Shown here: in pieces, positions 1 to 5,003 of the stretch | Position numbering within the stretch: position 1 is the stretch's first letter | Layout: the number at the start of each line of letters is the position of its first letter | Assembly: GCA_903930505.1 (NCBI GenBank) | Contig: CAIYYQ010000105.1 | Coordinates: 1-5,349 of the forward strand | Source of the DNA: Methanobacteriota archaeon | Lineage (GTDB): Archaea > Thermoplasmatota > E2 > DHVEG-1 | Direction of reading: 5' to 3' | Length of the DNA stretch: 5,349 nucleotides | The notes under the pieces: model-generated | Seen by the model: only the letters and a program-made list of their open reading frames with translations | Database searches by the model: none | Told to the model about the DNA's origin: nothing | Translations under genes and position numbers: made by a program

Positions 1-528
1 CGTGACACTATACCCCATCGTCCCAGGATCAAAAGATACCCCAGACTGATCATTTGAGACAAGAACATCAGGAGTTGAATCACCAGCTTCAAAATACACA
101 TCATACGTCACCGAATCACCAACATCAGGATCACCACCAACCCAACTCAAATCCGCATTAATCGAAACACCAGACACACCATCACCCGGAGACGGAACAC
201 CAGGAACATACGGAGGATTATTCGGAGGCTGCTCAGTCGTGAAACTCCAAACCGGCCCACTTGTTGAAGCACTATGATTATCCCATGCAACAATCCTCCA
301 ATAGCAGGTTGCATTGTAGCTCATTGTTCCAGGATCATACATTGTAGCACTCTGGTTATGAACAACGAGAGAAGGTGGATTTGTTGTTCCAAAGTAGACG
401 TCGTATGTTACAATATCGTTGAGGTTTGGGTCGCCACCAGCCCAGTTAAGATCCGCAGTGACACTTACTCCAGTTGATCCATCTGGTGGGTTCGGGTTAC
501 TTGGGGTGTTCGGTGGGTTGTTTGGTGT
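1..528 (-). repeat. Tandem ~100-residue Fn3-like modules in the hydrolase tail
   Basis: Two copies of a ~300-bp coding unit lie head to tail. In protein terms copy 1 begins at NNPP (301-304) and copy 2 at NNPP (401-404). Matching landmarks are GVSVTADLNW versus GVSINADLSW, GGDP, VTYDVYF and DPGTM. The spacing between copies is 100 residues, drifting to 102 by DPGTM because of a small insertion. Copy 2 is cut by the window edge, so the total number is unknown. The DNA of the two copies has diverged much more than the protein. Copy 2 uses mainly codons ending in T or G (GGT, GTT, GAT). Confidence 0.8.
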
Positions 529-1422
529 TTCGTAGGAAATATTATAGGTGTTACCATCTGTCGTGATCTTCACCGTTCCATTAAGATCAGTGCGATAAAT
601 TAAGGTGTTATGTGCATTCAGTCTATCAAGTGTTTCTTGATGAGGATGACCATATGAGTTATTCAGACCACAACAGATGATACTCACTGCAGGGGTTGCT
701 TCATCGAGGAAATAATTACTAGAAGCAGAATAGCTCCCATGATGAGCAACCTTGAGGATATCACAATTGATATCCCAATTAGGTACCAATGCCGAATCAG
801 TAGCTGAACTCGCATCCCCGGTGAATAAAAAACTTACTTGACCATAAATGACTTTTAACACAATACTTGCATCATTCGCATTTGAAGCATTTTTATTCAG
901 ATAGAGAATTTGACACGTTACCGTGTCATCGATAGGGATGTAATCACCGGGATTTACATTATCATCAGTGTAAATCGGACATCCTTCTGCCTGTGCAGCA
1001 GTGATAAAATTCCGGTAGGTAGCTGAATCATAGTACATTCCAGGATGATAGATACTCAGCACATTACACATATTGAGTACAGCAGCTGCTTGACCGATAT
1101 GATCAGCATGCGGATGGGTTGCTACAAAAACATCCAAGGTCGTTATCCCATGATTGTTGAGAAAACTCACAACATACTGAGGAGTATTGTACGTTCCCGC
1201 ATCAATGAGCATATAGTGGTTTTCTGGTGTTTGAAGCAGGATAGAATCACCTTGCCCGACATTAATAAAATAGACGATTAAAGGAGAACTATCTCGCACA
1301 GCATACTTCTCAGAGGATACGTCAATGGTTGGGGCATTATTTCTGATCAGGAGACTGCAACTGACACTCGTACTGATGAGAAGTACACTAACTACTATGA
1401 TTGAAGTTCTTAACGCTTTCAT
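1..1422 (-). CDS. Secreted ComEC/Rec2-type metallo-beta-lactamase-fold hydrolase with C-terminal Fn3-like repeats (3' end off window)
   Basis: The frame is open for 474 codons from the ATG at 1422 to the window edge, so the C-terminus is missing. Residues 1-26 form a signal peptide or anchor: K2/R5, a hydrophobic stretch, then SVSC with Cys22, a poor lipobox. Residues ~49-295 are a metallo-beta-lactamase domain of the ComEC C-terminal (COG2333) type. They contain NVGQGDS (54-60), the metal site THPHADH (H103, H105, D107, H108), TGD (201-203), KVAHHGS (224-230) and GHPH (258-261). ComEC proteins are DNA-uptake channels. This one has no channel domain, so a free-standing extracellular metal-dependent phosphodiesterase or nuclease is the inference; the substrate is unknown. 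From ~299 two Pro/Asn-rich, Fn3-like modules follow, with GGDPxxxDxVTYDVYF at about 326-344 and 426-444 and WRIVAWD at 375-381. These usually serve as adhesion modules or spacers. The start follows GGAAGGA 10 nt upstream. The fold is secure and the function is not. Confidence 0.88.
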   Translation of the reverse strand, partial: MKALRTSIIVVSVLLISTSVSCSLLIRNNAPTIDVSSEKYAVRDSSPLIVYFINVGQGDSILLQTPENHYMLIDAGTYNTPQYVVSFLNNHGITTLDVFVATHPHADHIGQAAAVLNMCNVLSIYHPGMYYDSATYRNFITAAQAEGCPIYTDDNVNPGDYIPIDDTVTCQILYLNKNASNANDASIVLKVIYGQVSFLFTGDASSATDSALVPNWDINCDILKVAHHGSYSASSNYFLDEATPAVSIICCGLNNSYGHPHQETLDRLNAHNTLIYRTDLNGTVKITTDGNTYNISYETPNNPPNTPSNPNPPDGSTGVSVTADLNWAGGDPNLNDIVTYDVYFGTTNPPSLVVHNQSATMYDPGTMSYNATCYWRIVAWDNHSASTSGPVWSFTTEQPPNNPPYVPGVPSPGDGVSGVSINADLSWVGGDPDVGDSVTYDVYFEAGDSTPDVLVSNDQSGVSFDPGTMGYSVT

Positions 1423-1460
1423 ATTTACTCATTCCTTCCCTTAAAATGCTAAAATGCATA

Positions 1461-1516
1461 CTATAGATATGTATGATATCATTGTATAAAAATTTTTATG
1501 CTCGTTATATATAAAA
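1461..1516 (-). promoter_or_regulatory. Candidate archaeal promoter region for the secreted hydrolase
   Basis: The 174-bp gap between the hydrolase start (1422) and the carboxypeptidase stop (1597) is strongly AT-rich. On the minus strand it carries three TATA-like elements: one within 1505-1516 (TTTATATATAAC), TTTTTATAC at about 1484-1492, and a weaker one around 1461-1470. Archaeal initiation about 25 nt downstream would give leaders of roughly 15-60 nt. Which element is used cannot be decided from sequence. The TATATATA core is nearly symmetric and could also point right, but no convincing rightward gene follows. The T-rich minus-strand stretch at 1511-1527 may end the upstream carboxypeptidase transcript. 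I see no other feature in this gap. Confidence 0.35.
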
Positions 1517-1596
1517 GGATGAAAACAAGCGGCATCGCGAACATTTGTTATGGTTTGCAGAGAAGTCTCCTCCTGTTGACTCAGAAAGTAACTATT

Positions 1597-3105
1597 TCAA
1601 AAATCATACAACCGAGTATATTTCTCATGAAGATACGCAACAAACACCTGTGCATTTAACCCTTCCCCGCAGGTGTTCTTGATGATTTCTTCAGCGGTCT
1701 TTGTCCGTCCATGACAGTGAACATGAGTGCGAAGCCACTGCAATGTTGTTGAAAATTCACCCCATCCTATATCATTTGTTACTTTCGGGTGTTCCTTGGT
1801 GAGTTGATAAAACAATTGCGCGGCATACATAGTCCCAATCGCATACGTGGGAAAATACCCGAAATCCCCGCCGCTCCAATGCATATCCTGCAATACCCCT
1901 TCCGTATCATTTTGTGGAACAACGCCAAGAAATTCGTTCATTTTCTGATTCCACACCGAGGGAAGCTCTGAGACAGCAATCTTTCCTTCAATCAACGCAA
2001 GTTCAAGTTCAAACCGAAGGATCACATGCAGACAATACGTGAGTTCATCAGCCTCAACCCTGATGAGTGAGGGTTTTACCTGATTCACTAACCGATACCA
2101 CGTAGCACCATCAATGGTTCGTAACTCATCGGGATATGTTTTTTTGAATATCGGATAAAAATAATTCCAAAACGGCATACTTCTTGCGATCATGTTCTCC
2201 CAGAAACGGGATTGGGATTCATGCAGTCCAAGCGACGGCGTATCAGAAAGCACCGTGTCTTTCAACTCATCTTTTGGTAAACCAAGCTCATACAACGCAT
2301 GCCCTGCCTCATGAACTGTTGAAAAAAATGAGAACAACGGGTTGTCATGAGCATAGTTTGTTGTTATGCGTACATCATCGTTTCCTATCGTCGTTGTAAA
2401 CGGATGAACAGAAACATCAAGACGTGCGTTCTGTGTGGTAAGACCAAGTTTTTGGAAAATAAGCTGCGATATCTCTTTTTGTTTCCGTGCATCACCAACA
2501 AACGTGAGTTTTTGCTGATTCTCATATCGTTTACTTGCAGTAATCTTCTGAAGAAGCTCAGTAAGCTTTGGTTTCAGATACGTAAACTCCTCCTGAAGTT
2601 TTGTAACAGTCATGCCTTCTTCGTAGTCATCAAGAAGACTATTGTAAGGATGACCAGGGATTTTCATGTAGTCGCAATATTGTTGTTCGAGTTCAATGAT
2701 TTTTTCCAGATGCGGGGCAAACTGCTGGAACTTGTTTTGCTCTCGTGCCTCTTGCCAGGCCATATAGGCAAGCGTCGTGATTTTCGACAGTTTTTCCACA
2801 AACGAAGAAGGGATTTTTCGTGCTTTGTCGACGTCTTGTCTCAAGCGTTGTACCACTGCTTTGTCGTTCTTTTTCAGAGTTTCAAAAATGGTTGGATCAC
2901 CAAGTTTTTTGATGTGACCGTAGAACTCATCGGAGATGACACGTTCATGAGACAACCGAGAAATCAACGACAGTTGATCTGATCGCTCCTCCCCTCCAGC
3001 AGGTGGCATATACGTCATTTGGTCCCAGCCAAGAAGTGAAGCGATTCCTCCGAATTTCGAGAGTTCTTTTTGTTCCTTATAAATAAAATCAAGTGATTCT
3101 TTCAT
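1597..3105 (-). CDS. M32-family metallocarboxypeptidase (carboxypeptidase Taq type)
   Basis: This is a zinc-dependent cytosolic carboxypeptidase that removes C-terminal residues from peptides, with broad specificity in the family. At 502 residues it has the usual full length. All signature motifs of the family appear in order: HPF, DVRIT (DxRxT), the metal site HEAGH (H265, E266, H269), HESQ (E296 as probable third ligand), IRVEAD, and GVLQDMHW followed by GGDFGYFPTYAIG. There is no signal peptide or transmembrane segment. I chose the ATG at 3105 over the in-frame GTG at 3117 because a strong Shine-Dalgarno, GGTGGAG (3112-3118), sits 6 nt before the ATG and would lie inside the longer version. 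It begins 15 nt after the stop of the exonuclease gene, so the two are probably co-transcribed, although they share no pathway. Its role is probably general peptide turnover. The family assignment is very secure. Confidence 0.96.
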   Translation of the reverse strand: MKESLDFIYKEQKELSKFGGIASLLGWDQMTYMPPAGGEERSDQLSLISRLSHERVISDEFYGHIKKLGDPTIFETLKKNDKAVVQRLRQDVDKARKIPSSFVEKLSKITTLAYMAWQEAREQNKFQQFAPHLEKIIELEQQYCDYMKIPGHPYNSLLDDYEEGMTVTKLQEEFTYLKPKLTELLQKITASKRYENQQKLTFVGDARKQKEISQLIFQKLGLTTQNARLDVSVHPFTTTIGNDDVRITTNYAHDNPLFSFFSTVHEAGHALYELGLPKDELKDTVLSDTPSLGLHESQSRFWENMIARSMPFWNYFYPIFKKTYPDELRTIDGATWYRLVNQVKPSLIRVEADELTYCLHVILRFELELALIEGKIAVSELPSVWNQKMNEFLGVVPQNDTEGVLQDMHWSGGDFGYFPTYAIGTMYAAQLFYQLTKEHPKVTNDIGWGEFSTTLQWLRTHVHCHGRTKTAEEIIKNTCGEGLNAQVFVAYLHEKYTRLYDF

Positions 3106-3111
3106 ATGATT

Positions 3112-3118
3112 CTCCACC
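3112..3118 (-). promoter_or_regulatory. Shine-Dalgarno deciding the carboxypeptidase start
   Basis: GGTGGAG on the minus strand, complementary to the anti-SD end of archaeal 16S rRNA, lies 6 nt upstream of the ATG at 3105. It sits between the exonuclease stop TAA (3121-3123) and the ATG. The longer reading from GTG at 3117 would begin inside this element and would lack a ribosome binding site of its own. Confidence 0.7.
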
Positions 3119-3120
3119 CA

Positions 3121-3885
3121 TTATACTGATACCTCGATGCCAACCGGACAATGATCAGAACCAACAACATCCGGGAGAATAAATGCATTGCGTACATGAG
3201 GCAAAAAAATTTTGTCGACAAAAAAATAATCGATCCGCCAGCCGACGTTTCGTGCTCGCGCCCCAGTTTTAAGATCCCACCAGGAATACTGATTTGGTTC
3301 TTTGTGAAAATGCCGAAACGTATCCACATAACCATGTTCAATAAAGGTATCAATCCACTCGCGTTCCACTGGTAAAAAACCAGAGATTTTTTCGTTTTCT
3401 TTTGGTCGCGCAAGATCAATTTCTTTATGTGCGGTGTTAAAATCCCCGCAGACAACGATATGTTTTCCAGATTCCTTCAACACATCAGCATACGAAAGAA
3501 ACTTATCATAAAAATCAAGTTTATACAAAAAGCGTTCTTGGTTTTTTTTCCCGTTTGGAAAGTAGATGTTAAACAAGGTGAACCACGGGTATTCTGTGAT
3601 AAGAATTCGTCCTTCAGAGTCGAATTTTTTGATACCAAACCCATTTTTTACTTGAGTCGGTTTTTGCTTGGAAAATGATGCAACACCGCTATAACCTTTT
3701 TTTTCTGCAGGGTTCCAATAAATGTAGTATCCTGGTGTGTTTCTCAGATGGGGCGGGACTTGATCAGGTTGCGCTTTGATTTCCTGCAGACAGAAGATAT
3801 CTGGCTGTGTCTTGTTAAACCACGTATATAATCCTTTTTTTTCTGAAGCACGAATTCCATTGACATTCCATGAAATTATCTTCAT
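3121..3885 (-). CDS. xth: Exodeoxyribonuclease III / class II AP endonuclease
   Basis: This is a base-excision-repair enzyme of the ExoIII/APE1 family. It cuts the backbone 5' of abasic sites and has Mg-dependent 3'-5' exonuclease and 3'-phosphodiesterase activity. At 254 residues it has normal length and the full active-site set: SWNVNGIR with N7, LQEIK with E35, NIYFPNG with Y108, GDFN with D148 and N150, GWRIDY with D219, and SDHCP with D244 and H245. There is no extra N-terminal domain, as is usual for the prokaryotic form. The ATG at 3885 opens directly into the canonical [12 protein letters not shown], so the start is firm even though no strong Shine-Dalgarno precedes it. The next gene, an M32 carboxypeptidase, follows after 15 nt and is probably on the same transcript. 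Nothing appears damaged or missing. Confidence 0.97.
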   Translation of the reverse strand: MKIISWNVNGIRASEKKGLYTWFNKTQPDIFCLQEIKAQPDQVPPHLRNTPGYYIYWNPAEKKGYSGVASFSKQKPTQVKNGFGIKKFDSEGRILITEYPWFTLFNIYFPNGKKNQERFLYKLDFYDKFLSYADVLKESGKHIVVCGDFNTAHKEIDLARPKENEKISGFLPVEREWIDTFIEHGYVDTFRHFHKEPNQYSWWDLKTGARARNVGWRIDYFFVDKIFLPHVRNAFILPDVVGSDHCPVGIEVSV

Positions 3886-3925
3886 CGTAAACCAAGAATC
3901 ATTTAAGATATGATAAGATTAACCA

Positions 3926-3934
3926 TTTATTATA
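3926..3934 (-). promoter_or_regulatory. Possible TATA box of the xth-carboxypeptidase unit
   Basis: TATAATAAA on the minus strand is 41-49 nt upstream of the xth start. Initiation about 25 nt downstream would leave a leader of roughly 15-20 nt, consistent with the weak Shine-Dalgarno. It overlaps the stop codon of the small ORF upstream (3930-3932). If that ORF is real, the unit could instead be read from further upstream. Confidence 0.4.
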
Positions 3935-4082
3935 GAAGTTGACTTTTGAGACAATATTTTTGAATACTTTCGGCGACCCCTTTTGCATCTATATTAAGGA
4001 AGACCACGATATAAGAAATAATAAGACGTAAGATACCGGGGGATAATGCCAGCCCCAACAAACGCTGGCATTTCTGCCGCAT
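3930..4082 (-). CDS. Possible small membrane protein, 50 codons (maybe frameshifted)
   Basis: An ATG at 4082 opens 50 codons ending in TAA at 3930-3932. The predicted product has a basic start (MRQKCQR), one hydrophobic span (about residues 8-31, LLGLALSPGILRLIISYIVV and on), and a polar tail, DAKGVAESIQKYC. I do not recognise the family. No Shine-Dalgarno precedes this ATG. A second frame gives an alternative: from the ATG at 4101 it reads MDMKMKNAAEMPAFVGAGIIP before diverging at a run of five G (plus strand 4038-4042). Removing one base there would join that N-terminus to the hydrophobic half as a 54-residue protein. The TATA-like core at 4136-4146 could serve it in this orientation. It lies 44 nt upstream of xth. 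It may be a real small gene, a decayed one, or chance. Confidence 0.3.
   Translation of the reverse strand: MRQKCQRLLGLALSPGILRLIISYIVVFLNIDAKGVAESIQKYCLKSQLL
4045..4072. repeat. Perfect 9-bp inverted repeat, 10-nt loop
   Basis: AATGCCAGC (4045-4053) and GCTGGCATT (4064-4072) are exact reverse complements around the loop CCCAACAAAC. On the plus strand the hairpin is followed after a few bases by a T-rich stretch (4082-4105), so it could be a terminator-like or small-RNA hairpin. It could also be an operator for the divergent promoters, or simply part of the small ORF that overlaps it. Sequence alone does not separate these options. Confidence 0.45.
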
Positions 4083-4130
4083 TTTTCATTTTCATATCCA
4101 TTTTATTTGCATTATTGATTTTTTGACCCA

Positions 4131-4146
4131 AAGAGTTTTATATATA
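4131..4146 (+). promoter_or_regulatory. Archaeal promoter (BRE/TATA) of the zinc-ribbon gene
   Basis: The purine-rich BRE-like AAGAG (4131-4135) is directly followed by TTTTATATATA (4136-4146). Initiation about 25 nt past the TATA centre, near 4167, would give a leader of about 25-30 nt that contains the Shine-Dalgarno GAGGG at 4182-4186. The TATATATA core is nearly symmetric and could also support leftward transcription across the rest of the divergent region. Confidence 0.6.
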
Positions 4147-4181
4147 GACACGATAGATATATTGTATGTGGGACGTGGGTT

Positions 4182-4186
4182 GAGGG
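4182..4186 (+). promoter_or_regulatory. Shine-Dalgarno of the zinc-ribbon gene
   Basis: GAGGG lies 7 nt before the ATG at 4194. This supports both the reality of this short gene and its start. Confidence 0.55.
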
Positions 4187-4193
4187 AAATTTT

Positions 4194-4433
4194 ATGGTGG
4201 AAAGAACTTGTGAAAAATGTAAAAATATAATAGATCTGAACGAACACAAATTAGGTCTAGTGTTTGAAGATAAAATGTTTATCTGTGAACCATGCAGCAG
4301 TCACACCTCTGAACAGGAAATAAAAGAACTATCACAAAGCGTGATGCACAACTCAAGCACCGGTATTCCCATTGCGCTCTGGCTTGTTCACGAACAAAAC
4401 AAAGATAAACAAATGTTTTCAAAGAAAAAATAA
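4194..4433 (+). CDS. Small zinc-ribbon protein of unknown function (79 aa)
   Basis: I do not recognise a named family. The protein has a treble-clef or zinc-ribbon-like pair of knuckles, C6-E-K-C9 and C31-E-P-C34, 21 residues apart. This pattern is typical of a single structural Zn site. An acidic-polar helix follows (about 38-50, SEQEIKELSQSVM), then the distinctive segment STGIPIALWLVHEQNKDK (about 54-71) and a basic Lys-rich tail. There is no signal peptide, and the hydrophobic IPIALWLV stretch is too short for a membrane span. It is therefore probably a cytosolic protein that could bind nucleic acid or a partner. It is monocistronic: a clear TATA box and Shine-Dalgarno lie upstream, and it converges on phoU with a 6-bp gap. 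Promoter, ribosome site and paired cysteines make a real gene likely. Its function is unknown. Confidence 0.8.
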   Translation: MVERTCEKCKNIIDLNEHKLGLVFEDKMFICEPCSSHTSEQEIKELSQSVMHNSSTGIPIALWLVHEQNKDKQMFSKKK

Positions 4434-4453
4434 TTCTTTTTATTCTTTTATTG
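4421..4453. terminator. Convergent T-rich termination region between the zinc-ribbon gene and phoU
   Basis: The two genes converge with only 6 bp between stops (TAA at 4431-4433 and TAA at 4440-4442 on the other strand). On the plus strand the DNA just past the zinc-ribbon gene is T-rich (4434-4450). On the minus strand the DNA past phoU reads ATTATTTTTTCTTT (4421-4434). Oligo-T tracts are enough for termination in archaea. Each tract lies in or next to the 3' end of the opposing gene, so the transcripts probably overlap slightly. Confidence 0.4.
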
Positions 4454-5003
4454 GGTGTTTTTCGTGTATCCCTACCACGTGATTGATGACAGTTTCTGAA
4501 ATATCAGTGGCATATTCCCCTATTCTTCTGATGCTTTCAATGATATAACCCACAGAAAGCGCAATTGGTCCTTTCTGCTGAAGCGCAAACGTGTTGATAT
4601 CTTCACAAAGGGATTCAAGACGTTTAACTGATTCAATGTTTTCGTTTGATGCTTGAATATCTTCACGGAAAAATGAGTTAATGCTTGTATTTAAAATCGT
4701 TACCGCAAGAGTGTTTGCTGCTTGCAGACGATGAATAATTTTTTTATCTACTTTTCCGTCGATTAGTGGGAGTATATTTTGTGCAATTTGAACCGCATGA
4801 TCACCGATACGTTCAATGATTCTACTGATAAGAAAATACGTGGAGGATTCTTCCATAGTAATATTCATTTTCGCTGCGAGACTGACATTCTGCAGGATAC
4901 TATTATGCTGACGGGCGATTAACCAGTTCAAACGATCAACGTCACTGTCTCGCGAAACAACATCGTGTGCAAGTTCTTTGTCTGCGGTCTCAAGGGCAGT
5001 CAT
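4440..5003 (-). CDS. phoU: PhoU-family phosphate uptake regulator, N-terminally truncated
   Basis: PhoU proteins are helical-bundle regulators that couple phosphate transport (PstSCAB) to signalling and bind metal clusters through E/D-rich helices. Visible here are ALETADKELAHDVVSRD, then DVDRLNWLIARQ (about 21-32), the first signature ERIGDHA (64-70), and a second, degenerate copy IRRIGEYATDI (158-168). The phrase RDxxVDRLxxLxxRQ is typical of the archaeal form, which has an N-terminal AbrB/SpoVT-like DNA-binding domain and totals about 330-350 residues. Only 187 residues remain, so the AbrB-like domain and the first helix or so of PhoU are absent. In this frame a stop (TGA, 5031-5033) lies shortly upstream, and homology seems to begin at about 5004-5009. 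The ATG at 5003 is therefore probably an internal Met of the original protein. The DNA upstream encodes part of FeoB. Family is certain; integrity of the gene is doubtful. Confidence 0.88.
   Translation of the reverse strand: MTALETADKELAHDVVSRDSDVDRLNWLIARQHNSILQNVSLAAKMNITMEESSTYFLISRIIERIGDHAVQIAQNILPLIDGKVDKKIIHRLQAANTLAVTILNTSINSFFREDIQASNENIESVKRLESLCEDINTFALQQKGPIALSVGYIIESIRRIGEYATDISETVINHVVGIHEKHPIKE

Noticed and set aside
1045..1281. 78-codon plus-strand frame
   Set aside because: It is antisense to the metallo-beta-lactamase domain, which has clear catalytic motifs. It is a shadow.
1480..1550. Very short hydrophobic minus-strand ORF (21 codons, MFAMPLVFILLY...) beyond the carboxypeptidase
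   Set aside because: It is too short. The GGAGGAG-like sequence upstream is about 25 nt away, and the hydrophobicity is expected from T-rich DNA.
1519..1659. Plus-strand ORF of 46 codons after a good TATA-like sequence and ATG at 1519
   Set aside because: It runs into the 3' end of the carboxypeptidase in antisense and has no recognisable protein features. The TATA element is better explained by the leftward hydrolase gene.
2347..2982. 211-codon open frame on the plus strand
   Set aside because: It lies wholly antisense to the well-supported M32 carboxypeptidase, is rich in Cys/Phe/Arg as antisense frames often are, and shows no recognisable motif. It is a shadow.
3102..3455. 117-codon minus-strand frame inside the exonuclease gene
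   Set aside because: It overlaps the complete ExoIII active-site region in another frame, with no motif of its own.
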